A DNA stretch of 64,000 nt from Afipia sp. GTDB lineage: Bacteria > Pseudomonadota > Alphaproteobacteria > Rhizobiales > Xanthobacteraceae. The first letter of the stretch is position 1, and each line of letters opens with the position of its first letter. Of this stretch, positions 49,523-59,210 are shown piece by piece. Where the stretch lies: contig JANQAK010000001.1 of NCBI GenBank assembly GCA_024707075.1, positions 1,262,001 to 1,326,000 on the forward strand, read 5' to 3'. The position numbers and the translations under genes are program-made. Under the pieces are notes generated by a model. That model saw only the letters and a list, made by a program, of their open reading frames with translations. It ran no database searches and was not told where the DNA came from.

Positions 49523-49548
49523 GTCGTCCCGGCCTGCGCCGGGACGAC
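49523..49548. repeat. Solo family A hairpin arm
   Basis: gtcgtcccggcctgcgccgg gacgac, 16 bp from the sdhB stop; may act as the terminator or 3'-stabilising hairpin of the sdh transcript. Confidence 0.6.
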
Positions 49549-49563
49549 CAGTGAGGGCAGCGA

Positions 49564-50346
49564 TTACACCTGCCGCTCGACCATCTTCAGCTTGAGGTCG
49601 GCGATGGCCTCAGCCGGGTTCAGCCCCTTCGGGCAGGCCTTGGTGCAGTTCATGATGGTGTGGCAGCGGTAGAGCCGGAACGGATCTTCCAGATTGTCGA
49701 GCCGCTCGCCGGTGGCCTCGTCGCGGGAGTCCTTGACCCAGCGATCGGCGGCCAAGAGCGCGGCCGGGCCGAGATAGCGGTCGCTGTTCCACCAGTAGCT
49801 CGGGCACGAGGTCGAGCAGCAGGCGCACAGGATGCACTCGTAAAGACCGTCGAGCTTGCTGCGGTCTTCCGGCGACTGCTTCCATTCCTTCTGCGGGGTC
49901 GCCGTGGTGGTGTGCAGCCACGGCTCGATGGAGGCGTACTGCGCGTAGAAATTCGTCAGATCCGGCACGAGGTCCTTCACCACCGGCTGATGCGGCAGCG
50001 GATTGACCTTGATCGCGCCGGCCTCGACCTCGTCCATGGCGCGGGTGCAGGCCAGCGTGTTCTGGCCGTCGATGTTCATGGCGCAGGAGCCGCAGACGCC
50101 TTCGCGGCAGGAGCGGCGGAAGGTCAGGGTCGGATCGACGTTGTTCTTGATCCAGATGAGGGCGTCGAGAATCATCGGCCCGCAATCGTGGGTGTTCACA
50201 TGATAGGTGTCGACGCTCGGGTTCTTGCCGTCGTCCGGATTCCAGCGATAGACCCTGAACTCGCGCAGTTCGGTCGCGCCTTCCGGCTTCGGCCATTCCT
50301 TGCCGCCGCTGATGGTGGAGTTCTTCGGCAGTGTGAATTGAACCAT
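49564..50346 (-). CDS. sdhB: Succinate dehydrogenase iron-sulfur subunit
   Basis: 260 residues. The [2Fe-2S] ferredoxin-type motif is [32 protein letters not shown] and [17 protein letters not shown] hold the [4Fe-4S] and [3Fe-4S] clusters. It relays electrons from the SdhA flavin to ubiquinone at the inner membrane. Last gene of sdhC-sdhD-sdhA-sdhB. A gap of about 115 bp separates it from sdhA. Expected Nitrobacteraceae sequence and length. Confidence 0.97.
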   Translation of the reverse strand: MVQFTLPKNSTISGGKEWPKPEGATELREFRVYRWNPDDGKNPSVDTYHVNTHDCGPMILDALIWIKNNVDPTLTFRRSCREGVCGSCAMNIDGQNTLACTRAMDEVEAGAIKVNPLPHQPVVKDLVPDLTNFYAQYASIEPWLHTTTATPQKEWKQSPEDRSKLDGLYECILCACCSTSCPSYWWNSDRYLGPAALLAADRWVKDSRDEATGERLDNLEDPFRLYRCHTIMNCTKACPKGLNPAEAIADLKLKMVERQV

Positions 50347-50460
50347 ATGGGTCTTCCTGCGGCTGTTCCTGCATTCTAGTCCCGGGCAGAACCGGGACCG
50401 TTACGGCCCCGGATCAGCGGAGCGGCACGTCGTGCCGCACCGCGTCCGGGGAAAGTCTCA

Positions 50461-52284
50461 TCAATACACGCGCGGCTTCGGCACGATGTACTGAACGTCG
50501 TTGGTCATCGTGTAGTCGTGCACCGGGCGGTAAGCGAGGGTCGTGCCGCCCTTGCCGTCGATCCACGACAGCGTGTGCTTCATCCAGTTCTTGTCGTCGC
50601 GGTCGGCGAAATCCTCGCGGGCGTGCGCGCCGCGGCTTTCGGTGCGGTTGGAGGCGGAGTCCATCGTCACCACGGCCTGAACGATCAGGTTGTCGTATTC
50701 CAGCGTTTCGACGAGATCGGAATTCCACACCAGCGAACGGTCGGTGACGGCGATGTCGCCGATGCCGCCGTGCACCTTGTGGATCAGCTCGGAGCCTTCC
50801 TTCAGCACGTCGCCGGTGCGGAACACCGCGCAGTTGTTCTGCATCACGCGCTGCATGTTGTCGCGCAGCTTCGCGGTGGGCGTGCCGCCCGAAGCATGAC
50901 GGAAACGATCGAGCCGGCCGAGCGCAAGCTCGGACGAGTTGGCCGGCAGTTCCGGCTGGCGCGCATTCGGCGTCAGCTTCTCGGCGCAGCGCAGCGCCGC
51001 GGCGCGGCCGAACACCACGAGATCGATCAGTGAGTTGGAGCCGAGGCGGTTCGCGCCATGCACCGACACGCAGGCGGCTTCGCCCACCGCCATCAGGCCG
51101 GGCACCACCGCGTTGTCGTCGCCGTCCTTCTTGGTGACGACCTCGGCGTGGAAGTTGGTCGGGATGCCGCCCATGTTGTAGTGCACCGTCGGCAGCACCG
51201 GGATCGGCGCGCGCGTGACATCGACGCCGGCGAAAATCTTGGCCGATTCCGAAATGCCCGGCAGGCGCTGGTGCAGGATCGCGGGATCGAGGTGGTCCAG
51301 ATGCAGGAACAGGTGGTCCTTGTTCTTGCCGACGCCGCGGCCTTCGCGGATTTCGATGGTCATCGCGCGGGAGACCACGTCGCGCGAGGCGAGGTCCTTC
51401 GCGGACGGCGCATAGCGCTCCATGAAGCGCTCGCCTTCGGAGTTCGACAGGTAGCCGCCTTCGCCGCGCGCGCCCTCGGTGATGAGGCAGCCCGCCGGGA
51501 AGATGCCGGTGGGGTGGAACTGGACGAACTCCATGTCCTGCAACGGCAGGCCGGCGCGCAGCACCATGCCGCCGCCGTCGCCGGTGCAGGTATGCGCCGA
51601 GGTGCAGGACAGGTAGGCGCGGCCGTAGCCGCCGGTGGCGAGAATGGTGGTCTGGGCGCGGAAGCGATGCAGTGTGCCGTCGTCGAGCTTCAGCGCGATC
51701 ACGCCGCGGCAGACGCCCTGATCGTCCATGATGAGATCGATGGCGAAGAACTCGATGAAGAATTCCGCCGAATGGCGCAGCGCTTGGCCGTACATGGTGT
51801 GCAGCATGGCGTGGCCGGTGCGGTCGGACGCCGCGCAGGTGCGCTGCGCCTGGCCCTTGCCGTAGTCCAGCGTCATGCCGCCGAACGGGCGCTGATAGAT
51901 TTTGCCGTCTTCGGTGCGCGAGAACGGCACGCCCCAGTGCTCGAGTTCGTAGACCGCCTGCGGCGCGTGACGCACCATGTATTCGATGGAGTCCTGATCG
52001 CCGAGCCAGTCCGACCCCTTCACGGTGTCGTACATATGCCAGCGCCAGTCGTCGGGATGCATGTTGCCGAGCGAGGCGGAGATGCCGCCTTGCGCCGCCA
52101 CCGTGTGCGACCGGGTCGGGAAAACCTTGGTGATGCAGGCGGTGCGCAGGCCGGCTTCGGAGCAGCCGACCACGGCGCGCAGGCCGGCGCCGCCGGCGCC
52201 CACGACGATCACGTCATAGGTATGGTCTTCGATGGGATAGGCTTGACCGTTTGCGCCGGGCGCGCTCTTGCCGTTCGCGGCCAT
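50461..52284 (-). CDS. sdhA: Succinate dehydrogenase flavoprotein subunit
   Basis: 607 residues. The FAD dinucleotide fold is [21 protein letters not shown], the covalent-FAD histidine is in [11 protein letters not shown], and the substrate-site segments are [10 protein letters not shown]-like [16 protein letters not shown] and [18 protein letters not shown]. It oxidises succinate to fumarate in complex II and the TCA cycle. Flavinylation requires SdhE/SdhAF2, not seen here, and maturation probably involves the SdhAF4-like protein at 1615-1836. The gene starts 3 bp after the sdhD stop, so tightly coupled. Confidence 0.98.
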   Translation of the reverse strand: MAANGKSAPGANGQAYPIEDHTYDVIVVGAGGAGLRAVVGCSEAGLRTACITKVFPTRSHTVAAQGGISASLGNMHPDDWRWHMYDTVKGSDWLGDQDSIEYMVRHAPQAVYELEHWGVPFSRTEDGKIYQRPFGGMTLDYGKGQAQRTCAASDRTGHAMLHTMYGQALRHSAEFFIEFFAIDLIMDDQGVCRGVIALKLDDGTLHRFRAQTTILATGGYGRAYLSCTSAHTCTGDGGGMVLRAGLPLQDMEFVQFHPTGIFPAGCLITEGARGEGGYLSNSEGERFMERYAPSAKDLASRDVVSRAMTIEIREGRGVGKNKDHLFLHLDHLDPAILHQRLPGISESAKIFAGVDVTRAPIPVLPTVHYNMGGIPTNFHAEVVTKKDGDDNAVVPGLMAVGEAACVSVHGANRLGSNSLIDLVVFGRAAALRCAEKLTPNARQPELPANSSELALGRLDRFRHASGGTPTAKLRDNMQRVMQNNCAVFRTGDVLKEGSELIHKVHGGIGDIAVTDRSLVWNSDLVETLEYDNLIVQAVVTMDSASNRTESRGAHAREDFADRDDKNWMKHTLSWIDGKGGTTLAYRPVHDYTMTNDVQYIVPKPRVY

Positions 52285-52287
52285 GCG

Positions 52288-52692
52288 CTAGACTCCTGAA
52301 GACAGTTTGATGATGGCGTAGATCGATGCCAGACCGACCGCGGCCGAGAAGAAATTGTTGGCGATGATCGCCGCAAGTTTGGTTTTCTCGTCGGTGACGT
52401 AATCTTCCAGCACCACCTGCATGCCGATCTTCATGTGCCAGACGCTGGCGATGATGAAGAGGATCATGATGATCGCGATCAGCGGCGAGCCGAGGATCTG
52501 CGCCGCGCCCGCCTGGTTGCGGCCGAGCAGCGACAGGATGACGATGATGACCGGCACGAACAGCAGCACCATGGCGATCGCCGTGATGCGCTGGCGGAAG
52601 AAGTCCGAGGTGCCGTGGTGCGCGGAGCCGAGGCCGCGGACGCGGCTGAGCGGGGTGCGGACCGATGACGATTTCGAGGTCTCAACGCTCAT
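52288..52692 (-). CDS. sdhD: Succinate dehydrogenase membrane anchor, hydrophobic subunit D
   Basis: 134 residues from the ATG at 52692 (MSVETSKSSSVRTPLSR). Three TM helices (about 32-55, 63-85 and 100-128). The heme-b ligand is likely the His in VWHMKIGMQVVLEDYV. Its start overlaps the sdhC stop by ATGA (52689-52692), which fixes the start and shows coupling. With SdhC it forms the ubiquinone site. Confidence 0.94.
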   Translation of the reverse strand: MSVETSKSSSVRTPLSRVRGLGSAHHGTSDFFRQRITAIAMVLLFVPVIIVILSLLGRNQAGAAQILGSPLIAIIMILFIIASVWHMKIGMQVVLEDYVTDEKTKLAAIIANNFFSAAVGLASIYAIIKLSSGV

Positions 52693-53084
52693 CGTCCGCC
52701 TCCGACAATATAGGCGACGATCCACACCACGATCGTCAGGGTGATGGAACCGATCAGGGCGGCGCGGGTGAGCCATTCGCGCTCGCTGGGGCCGAAGCCG
52801 TAACCGAGATCCCAGATCAGGTGGCGGATGCCGCCGAGCATGTGATGCAGCAGCGCCCATGTGTATCCGAACACGATGACGCGGCCGATCCAGCTTGAGG
52901 TGAAACCCTGGATGTTGGCGTAGGCGCCGGGGCCGGAGGCGGTGGCGATCAGCCACCAGGCCAGCAGCAGCGTTCCTGCGTAGAGCGCGATACCGGTGAT
53001 GCGGTGAACGATGGACATCGCCATCGTCAGCGTCCAGCGGTAATTCATGAAAGGCGAAAGCGGTCGGTCGATCCTTGGAGCCAT
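52689..53084 (-). CDS. sdhC: Succinate dehydrogenase cytochrome b556 subunit
   Basis: 131 residues with three TM helices. RPLSPFMNYRWTLTMAMSIVHRITG is the Sdh_cyt N-terminal signature, holding the SxxHRxTG quinone/heme motif; HHMLGGIRHLIWD supplies the second heme ligand. First gene of the minus-strand sdhCDAB operon; the promoter lies in 53085-53358, shared divergently with the TauE/SafE gene. Confidence 0.95.
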   Translation of the reverse strand: MAPRIDRPLSPFMNYRWTLTMAMSIVHRITGIALYAGTLLLAWWLIATASGPGAYANIQGFTSSWIGRVIVFGYTWALLHHMLGGIRHLIWDLGYGFGPSEREWLTRAALIGSITLTIVVWIVAYIVGGGR

Positions 53085-53358
53085 GGGCGACTTTTAATGG
53101 TTTGCGGCAGGAAGAGTTGCCGACTTTTTATGCGGGATCGTTTGTTAGAGGATTTCTATTTACGGAGTCGGCCGAATGAGCGCAACGCAGAACTGAACAA
53201 CAAATGAACTTTCAGTCACTACTTTCATTGTCTCCGGTGGCGCTCTGGTATACTTACGTTTTGTATGCCACGGATGCGAGGTTCCGCTTCAGCCTCTGAA
53301 GCTAGATTCATTTTATCGCACGGCTCCCGCGATCCCGACATGATATTGGATTTGCGCC
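53085..53358. other. Divergent intergenic region, sdhC / TauE-SafE
   Basis: About 270 bp of lower GC sequence presumed to hold both promoters. I see no repeat element and no small ORF with support. A TTTTAT-rich stretch near 53125 is a possible -10 region but is unproven. Confidence 0.4.
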
Positions 53359-54219
53359 ATGATCGCCGGACTGAATCTCTCCGAACTGATTGAACTGGCG
53401 GCGCTGCTGGTGATGACCGGCGCGTTGGCCGGCTTTCTCGCGGGTATCTTCGGCATCGGCGGCGGCGCGGTGCTGGTCCCGGTGCTGTACGAATGTTTCC
53501 GCCTCGCGGGCGTGCCGCTGGAGGTGCGGATGCCGCTCTGCATCGGCACCTCGCTCGCCATCATCATCCCGACCTCGATCCGCTCATGGCAGGCGCACCA
53601 CAAGCGCGGCAGCGTCGACATGGAGATCCTGCTGAAATGGGCGGTGCCGGTGCTGATCGGCGTGATCGCCGGCAGCGTGATCGCGCGCTACGCGCCGGAG
53701 AAGCTGTTCAAATACGTCTTCGTCGGCGTGGCCTGGTCGGCGGCGGCGCGGCTGCTGCTCGGCAAGGAGAACTGGCGGCTCGGCGATGAAATGCCGAAGG
53801 GTCTTTTCATGAAGGCCTATGGCTTCTTCATCGGCCTGCTCTCGACGCTGATGGGGATCGGCGGCGGGCTGTTCTCGAATCTCTTGATGACCTTCTACGG
53901 CCGCCCGATCCATCAGGCCATCGGCACCTCGGCGGGCCTCGCGGTGCTGATCTCGATCCCCGGCGCGATCGGCTACATCTATGCGGGCTGGCCGGCGGCG
54001 GCGCGCTTTCCCGAGGTGGCCGCGCTGCAACTGCCGTTCGCCATCGGCTACATCTCGATCATCGGCGCGTTGCTGGTGATGCCGACCAGTCTTTTGATCG
54101 CGCCGCTCGGCGTGCGCGTCGCGCATCTGCTGACCAAGCGCAAACTCGAAATGGCGTTCGGGATTTATCTGCTGGTGGTGAGTTCGCGTTTCGTCGTCAG
54201 TCTGGCGACGGGGTATTGA
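53359..54219 (+). CDS. TauE/SafE family membrane exporter (COG0730)
   Basis: 286 residues with about eight TM helices. The opening ALLVMTGALAGFLAGIFGIGGGAVLVPVL contains the family GxGGG motif, repeated in the second half as LMGIGGGLFSNLLM. Members move sulfite, sulfoacetate or other anions. The neighbours (sdh, Rap1a-like) do not indicate a substrate. Start ATG at 53359. Confidence 0.9.
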   Translation: MIAGLNLSELIELAALLVMTGALAGFLAGIFGIGGGAVLVPVLYECFRLAGVPLEVRMPLCIGTSLAIIIPTSIRSWQAHHKRGSVDMEILLKWAVPVLIGVIAGSVIARYAPEKLFKYVFVGVAWSAAARLLLGKENWRLGDEMPKGLFMKAYGFFIGLLSTLMGIGGGLFSNLLMTFYGRPIHQAIGTSAGLAVLISIPGAIGYIYAGWPAAARFPEVAALQLPFAIGYISIIGALLVMPTSLLIAPLGVRVAHLLTKRKLEMAFGIYLLVVSSRFVVSLATGY

Positions 54220-54352
54220 CGCTCATCACCTCTCCCCCACCCACGGAAACTTGTATGCTTGACAGCCGGAGCGGACGAAAAGCATTCGGCCGCCGATAAA
54301 CGGGTGGTGCTGCTGGCAAGGACGCCGCCGCCAAAGCAAGGACGCCGTAGCG

Positions 54353-54712
54353 ATGACCAGATGGATATTGTCGGCGTGCTTTTTTGCGCTTACGGCGGCT
54401 CCCGTTGCTGCTTCCGATGTGCGGCTGGATGCCTATCGCAATCCGAAGAATGAGTCGTTTCGCAACATCAACCAGTTGTATCTCGATGGCGTGAAGAGCG
54501 GCCTGATGGCCTATAATGCGCGGATCAAAAGCCAAGGCGGCCAGCCGGCGTTCTGCATGCCCGACAACCTCGCAATGAGCATCGAACAGGCCGAAGAGAT
54601 CATGCTTCGGCGGGCCGACAAGTCGTCTGCGAAAGGCGATATGCCGGTTTCCATCCTGCTCCTGTCAGGCCTGCGCGATACTTTCCCGTGCGAAAAATCG
54701 GACAGTCGCTAG
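54353..54712 (+). CDS. Secreted Rap1a/Tai-like domain protein
   Basis: 119 residues. The signal peptide is about 1-21 (MTRWILSACFFALTAAPVAAS). The mature region INQLYLDGVKSGLMAYNARI, FCMPDNLAMSIEQAEEIMLRR and the terminal SGLRDTFPC follow the Rap1a/Tai pattern of two cysteines and an aromatic-rich helix bundle. Rap1a proteins are type VI immunity proteins in Serratia, but the domain is also common in orphan periplasmic proteins. No effector gene is adjacent, so no immunity role is claimed. Confidence 0.65.
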   Translation: MTRWILSACFFALTAAPVAASDVRLDAYRNPKNESFRNINQLYLDGVKSGLMAYNARIKSQGGQPAFCMPDNLAMSIEQAEEIMLRRADKSSAKGDMPVSILLLSGLRDTFPCEKSDSR

Positions 54713-54779
54713 ACAATCCATCTTTGCCGTACTTTTAAAATACATCGCCCACCTCCCGCAGGCGGGGGAGAGGGAGAGA

Positions 54780-56306
54780 TCACTTCCTGTAAATATCCTT
54801 GTAGCTCTCCCGCAGCACGTTCTTCTGCACCTTGCCCATGGTGTTGCGCGGCAGGTCGTCGACGAAGATCACGCGCTTCGGCATCTTGAATTTCGCCAGC
54901 CGCCCGTCGAGCGCATCAACCACCGCGGCTTCATCCACCGCAGCCGCCTTGTCCTTCACCACCACGGCGGTGACGCCCTCGCCGAAATCCGCATGCGGCA
55001 CGCCGATCACCGCGCTCTCGACCACGCCGGGGATGGCGTCGATCTCGTTCTCGACTTCCTTCGGATAGACGTTGAAGCCGCCGGAAATCACCAGATCCTT
55101 GCCGCGGCCGATGATGTGGACATAGCCGCGCGGGTCGATCTTGCCGAGATCGCCGGTGATGAAGAAACCGTCGTTGCGGAATTCCGCCTCGGTCTTCTCC
55201 GGCATCCGCCAGTAGCCCTTGAACACGTTGGGGCCTTTCACCTCGATCATGCCAATCGAGTCGCGCGCCATCTCCTCGCCGGTCTCCGGATCGGTCACGC
55301 GTACCGACACGCCCGGCAGCGGGAAGCCCACCGCGCCCGGCACGCGATCGCCGTCATAGGGGTTCGACGTGTTCATGTTGGTTTCGGTCATGCCGTAGCG
55401 TTCCAGCACCGCATGTCCGGTGCGCGCCGACCATTCGCGATGAGTTTCCGCGAGCAGCGGCGCGGAGCCGGAAATGAACAGCCGCATGTGCGACGTCGAG
55501 TCCTTCGACAGGTTCGGCGATTGCAGCAGGCGTGTGTAGAACGTCGGCACGCCCATCAGCACGGTGGCGCGCTGCATTAATTTGATAATGAGCTCCGGGT
55601 CGAGCTTCGGCAGGAAGATCATCGACGCGCGGGCGAACAGCGTGACGTTGCTCGCCACGAACAATCCGTGGGTGTGATAGATCGGCAGCGCGTGGATCAG
55701 CACGTCGTCCTTGGTGAAGCGCCAGTACTCCACAAGGCTCAGCGAGTTCGACGCGAGATTGTCGTGGGTCAGCATCGCGCCCTTGGAGCGGCCGGTGGTG
55801 CCCGAGGTGTAGAGGATGGCGGCGAGATCGTCGCCCGCGCGCGCGACAGTGACGAAATCCGGCGAAGCCTTCGCCGCGGCCTCCGTCAGCGATCCCTTGC
55901 CGTCGGCATCCAGCGTCTCGACCTTCGCGTTCACTTTCCCCGCGAGCTTGCCGATGCCCTCCGCCTTCGACGGATCGCACACGATCAATGACGGCTCGGC
56001 GTCGCCGATGAAGTAGTCGAGTTCGGCCAGCGTGTAGGCGGTGTTGAGCGGCAGATACACCGCGCCCGCGCGCACGGTGGCGAGATACAGCACCAGCGCC
56101 TCGACGGATTTTTCGGTTTGCGCTGCAACACGGTCGCTCGGCTTGACGCCGCGCGCGACGAGAACATTCGCCACCCGGCCCGCCTGCGCGATCAGGTCGG
56201 CATAGCTGATCCGCGCGCCGTCGGTTGTCTCGATGGCCAGTCGACCAGTGTCGGTCAGCCCGTCGAACAGGCGGGAAAACAGGTTGGCGTTCGCGCTCGC
56301 GTTCAT
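54780..56306 (-). CDS. matB: Malonyl-CoA synthetase
   Basis: 508 residues from the ATG at 56306 (MNASANANLFSRLF). It activates malonate, or methylmalonate, to malonyl-CoA with ATP. The sequence closely follows the remembered RpMatB of Rhodopseudomonas palustris throughout: EKSVEALVLYLATVRAG, LYTSGTTGRSKGAMLTHDN, RYGMTETNMNTSNPYDGDR, and the C-terminal PRNTMGKVQKNVLRE whose lysine is the Pat acetylation site in RpMatB. It lacks the malonyl-CoA decarboxylase partner (matA) nearby. Single gene bordered by a family B repeat on its 5' side. Confidence 0.95.
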   Translation of the reverse strand: MNASANANLFSRLFDGLTDTGRLAIETTDGARISYADLIAQAGRVANVLVARGVKPSDRVAAQTEKSVEALVLYLATVRAGAVYLPLNTAYTLAELDYFIGDAEPSLIVCDPSKAEGIGKLAGKVNAKVETLDADGKGSLTEAAAKASPDFVTVARAGDDLAAILYTSGTTGRSKGAMLTHDNLASNSLSLVEYWRFTKDDVLIHALPIYHTHGLFVASNVTLFARASMIFLPKLDPELIIKLMQRATVLMGVPTFYTRLLQSPNLSKDSTSHMRLFISGSAPLLAETHREWSARTGHAVLERYGMTETNMNTSNPYDGDRVPGAVGFPLPGVSVRVTDPETGEEMARDSIGMIEVKGPNVFKGYWRMPEKTEAEFRNDGFFITGDLGKIDPRGYVHIIGRGKDLVISGGFNVYPKEVENEIDAIPGVVESAVIGVPHADFGEGVTAVVVKDKAAAVDEAAVVDALDGRLAKFKMPKRVIFVDDLPRNTMGKVQKNVLRESYKDIYRK

Positions 56307-56339
56307 GCAACATTCCGATGTAGGTGGGATCGATAGCAT

Positions 56340-56424
56340 CGTCATTGCGAGCGCAGCGAAGCAATCCAGTTTTGGGAATAGCAAGAACTGGATTGCTTCG
56401 TCGCAAGGGCTCCTCGCAATGACG
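56340..56424. repeat. REP-like element (family B), 85 bp
   Basis: cgtcattgcgagcgcagcg ... tcctcgcaatgacg with inner gaagcaatccag / ctggattgcttc; between the divergent matB and SDR genes. Confidence 0.8.
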
Positions 56425-56509
56425 AAATGGAAACTCTCACGTTCATTGGCTGTATTCTCGACCTACTCGTAGCAAAATCATACGTCACAAAGCAACGGAG
56501 ACAACCGGC

Positions 56510-57262
56510 ATGAGCAACAACAAGAAACGTGTGGCCTGGATCACGGGCGGAGGAAGCGGCATCGGTCTTGCGGGCGCGCAGGCGCTGGCGAAAGAAGGCT
56601 GGACCGTGGTGATTTCGGGCCGCCGCAAGGATGTGCTCGACGAGGCCGTTGCGGGCATCGCGAAGGACGGCGGCCAGGCCGAGGCGATGGTACTCGATGT
56701 GTCCAGCGCGGCGGACGCGGAGAAGGTCGCGAAGGCGATTGTCGCGAAACACGGCCGCATTGATCTCTTGGTCAACAGCGCCGGCGTCAACGTGCCGAAG
56801 CGGAGCTGGGAGGACATCACTACCGAGGGCTGGGACAAGCTGGTCGATATCAATCTCAACGGCGTGATGTACTGCATGCGCGCGGTGCTGCCGGCGATGC
56901 GCGCGCAGAAGGACGGCGTCATCATCAACGTGGCGTCATGGGCGGGGCGTCATGTCTCGAAGATGACCGGACCGGCCTACACCACCACCAAGCACGCGGT
57001 GCTGGCGCTGACGCATTCGTTCAACATGGATGAATACAAGAACGGGCTGCGCGCGACCTGTCTGTCGCCGGGCGAAGTCGCGACCCCGATCCTCAAGCTG
57101 CGCCCGGTGCCGCCCAGCGCGGAGGAGATGGCGAAGATGTTGCAGCCGGAAGATCTCGGCCGCACCATCGCCTTCGTGGCCAGCATGCCGCCGCGTGCCT
57201 GCGTGAATGAGATTCTCATTGCGCCGACGTGGAACCGGAGCTTTGTCACCGCGACGTTGTGA
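56510..57262 (+). CDS. Short-chain dehydrogenase/reductase (SDR)
   Basis: 250 residues, classical SDR. Cofactor motif TGGGSGIGLAGAQALAK, NSAGVNVPKRSW, catalytic Ser in NVASWAG and TKHAVLALTHSF with YTTTK as Tyr-x-x-x-Lys. RRK after beta-2 (SGRRKDVLDEA) points to NADP. Substrate unknown. The upstream gap to matB (divergent) carries a family B repeat and presumably both promoters. Confidence 0.9.
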   Translation: MSNNKKRVAWITGGGSGIGLAGAQALAKEGWTVVISGRRKDVLDEAVAGIAKDGGQAEAMVLDVSSAADAEKVAKAIVAKHGRIDLLVNSAGVNVPKRSWEDITTEGWDKLVDINLNGVMYCMRAVLPAMRAQKDGVIINVASWAGRHVSKMTGPAYTTTKHAVLALTHSFNMDEYKNGLRATCLSPGEVATPILKLRPVPPSAEEMAKMLQPEDLGRTIAFVASMPPRACVNEILIAPTWNRSFVTATL

Positions 57263-57286
57263 AAACTTATTCTCCGTCCCGCCTCC

Positions 57287-57408
57287 GCTCATCCCCGCGA
57301 AAGCGGGGATCCAGTCCTTCGCTCTGGGTCCCCGCTTTCGCGGGGACGAACGGACACGACATCGGCGCACTCCGGATTGCTTCGTCGCTGCGCTCCTCGC
57401 AATGACGT
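57287..57408. repeat. Repeat cluster: short family A pair plus half family B
   Basis: 57287-57353 is an inverted pair atccccgcgaaagcggggat ... gtccccgctttcgcggggac. 57373-57408 is a half element ggattgcttcgtcgctgcgc followed by tcctcgcaatgacg. Remaining 57409-57618 is A/T-richer and holds the presumed fasciclin promoter; no other feature is seen there. Confidence 0.7.
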
Positions 57409-57618
57409 TAAGGGATGTTTCCGACGCAATTCCGCTGTGACACGTCCCACATCCGATAAAGTTTCAAATTCCCGAAAATTTATATTCTGAAACGCGCGGC
57501 GCGCGCCGCCGTAGCTCGGGCAGCGACGGCGCGATGATCCGCAATGTGTGAGGATCGGTGCCGTCGCCCGTTCCGGCGGATGTCCGCCGGAACTTTTCAA
57601 TTCATCGGGAGACGACAC

Positions 57619-58215
57619 ATGCTCAAGATCAACTCAAGCCGCCTTGCCCTGCTGTCCGCCGCCGCCATCGGCGCGCTGGCGCTGACCGCTGCCGTGACTG
57701 TGCCCGTTCAGGCGCAGGACAAGATGATGAAGAGCGAAATGTCCGGCGAGAAGACCGTGATGGTCGGCGGCGCCGCGATGTTCCCCTCGAAGAACATTGT
57801 CGAGAACGCCGTCAATTCGAAGGATCACACCACGCTGGTCGCCGCGGTGAAGGCCGCGGGTCTGGTCGAAACGCTGTCGAGCAAGGGGCCGTTCACCGTG
57901 TTTGCGCCGACCAACGCCGCGTTCGGCAAGCTGCCGGCCGGCACTGTCGACAATCTGGTGAAGCCGGAGAACAAGGCGACGCTGACCAAGATCCTCACCT
58001 ATCACGTCGTGCCGGGCAAGCTGAGCGCGGCTGATCTGACCGACGGCAAGAAGCTGACCACCGTCGAGGGCGAGACGCTCACCGTGAAGCTCGACGGCGG
58101 CAAGGTCTGGATCGTCGATGCCAAGGGCGGCAAGTCGTCCGTCACCATCGCCGACGTCAACCAGTCCAACGGCGTGATCCATGTCGTCGACACCGTGCTG
58201 ATGCCGGCGTCGTAA
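57619..58215 (+). CDS. Secreted fasciclin (FAS1) domain protein
   Basis: 198 residues from the ATG at 57619 (MLKINSSRLALLSAAAIGAL). The signal peptide is about 1-33 (ending VQAQD). One FAS1 domain spans residues about 58-196: HTTLVAAVKAAGLVETL (H1), GPFTVFAPTNAAFGKLP, ILTYHVVPGKL (YH motif) and the final VIHVVDTVLMP. FAS1 domains mediate surface or periplasmic adhesion and matrix contacts; this is a single-domain exported version common in alphaproteobacteria. It precedes the cytochrome b and molybdoenzyme genes, separated by repeats. Confidence 0.92.
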   Translation: MLKINSSRLALLSAAAIGALALTAAVTVPVQAQDKMMKSEMSGEKTVMVGGAAMFPSKNIVENAVNSKDHTTLVAAVKAAGLVETLSSKGPFTVFAPTNAAFGKLPAGTVDNLVKPENKATLTKILTYHVVPGKLSAADLTDGKKLTTVEGETLTVKLDGGKVWIVDAKGGKSSVTIADVNQSNGVIHVVDTVLMPAS

Positions 58216-58235
58216 GACACAACATCATATCTCTC

Positions 58236-58389
58236 GTCGTCCCGGCGAACGCCGGGACCCATAACCACCGAGCCATCTGTTAAGCCGGTTGCAGATATCC
58301 TGCTTCAACGACTCTGACAGGGGTGATGGACCCCGGCGTTCGCCGGGGCGACAAAACGTAGCGAGTCGTCCCGGCCTGCGCCGGGACGA
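58236..58389. repeat. Composite family A element plus a solo arm
   Basis: Arms at 58236-58262 and 58326-58352 (117 bp element), then a further single arm at 58365-58389. The spacer edge aaccac and ...gacaggggt match the other copies. Confidence 0.8.
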
Positions 58390-58552
58390 TCTGTTCTGGA
58401 GGTGCCTCGCTCTCATTTTCGTGAAGTCGCATTGCGGCGTTTCATCACTCTTTCCTGGCCGGTTCCCGGCGCGAATTTTAATACGGCGCATCGTAACAGG
58501 GACTAGATTAGGCGCGTATGGTGTTGATGACATCGTGAAAACGGAAACGCTC

Positions 58553-59200
58553 ATGTCCAACGTCATGTCCGGCATCTCTGCCACCGACCGTCCGGCCGAG
58601 GCCGCCGCCGTCCGCAAGGTGATCCAGCCCGCTTGGGTCCGCATCGTCCACTGGATCAATGCGGTCGCGATCGTTTTGATGATCATGTCCGGCTGGCAGA
58701 TCTACAACGCCTCGCCGCTGTTCGAATCCCTGACGTTTTCCCGTTCGATCACGCTGGGCGGCTGGCTTGGCGGCGCGATTCAATGGCATCTGGCGGCGAT
58801 GTGGCTCCTGATGGTCAACGGCCTCGTCTATCTGACGCTCGGTCTCGTCACCGGACGCTTCCGCAAAAAACTGCTGCCGATCACCGCGAGCGGCGTCCTC
58901 AGTGACACCAGGGCCGCGCTCACCGGACACCTCTCCCACGCCGATCTCACCGTGTACAATCAGGTGCAGAGGCTTCTCTACGCCGGCATCATCGTGGTCG
59001 GCATCCTGATCGTGCTGTCGGGCCTGTCGATCTGGAAGCCGGTGCAATTGCAGTGGCTGACCGCCGTATTCGGCGGTTACGACGCGGCGCGCTACGTCCA
59101 TTTTGCCTGCATGGCGGCGATCGTCGGATTTCTGGTGATCCACGTCGCGCTGGCGCTGCTGGTGCCGAAGAGCCTGCGCGCGATGATTATTGGACGCTAG
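58553..59200 (+). CDS. Membrane cytochrome b561-type subunit (Ni-Fe hydrogenase/formate DH-like cytochrome b)
   Basis: 215 residues from the ATG at 58553 (MSNVMSGISATD); a GTG at 58535 is possible. Four TM helices. Histidines in RIVHWINAVAI, IQWHLAAMWLL, RYVHFACMAAIV and VIHVALALL give two bis-His b-heme sites, as in YedZ-like or FdnI-type cytochrome b. It takes or delivers quinone electrons for the next gene, a molybdopterin oxidoreductase, 10 bp downstream. Confidence 0.88.
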   Translation: MSNVMSGISATDRPAEAAAVRKVIQPAWVRIVHWINAVAIVLMIMSGWQIYNASPLFESLTFSRSITLGGWLGGAIQWHLAAMWLLMVNGLVYLTLGLVTGRFRKKLLPITASGVLSDTRAALTGHLSHADLTVYNQVQRLLYAGIIVVGILIVLSGLSIWKPVQLQWLTAVFGGYDAARYVHFACMAAIVGFLVIHVALALLVPKSLRAMIIGR

Positions 59201-59210
59201 GAGCAAGCAG

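Noticed and set aside
54353-54712. Type VI immunity gene based on Rap1a-like fold
   Set aside because: No effector, VgrG or PAAR gene is adjacent, and orphan Rap1a-like periplasmic proteins are common.
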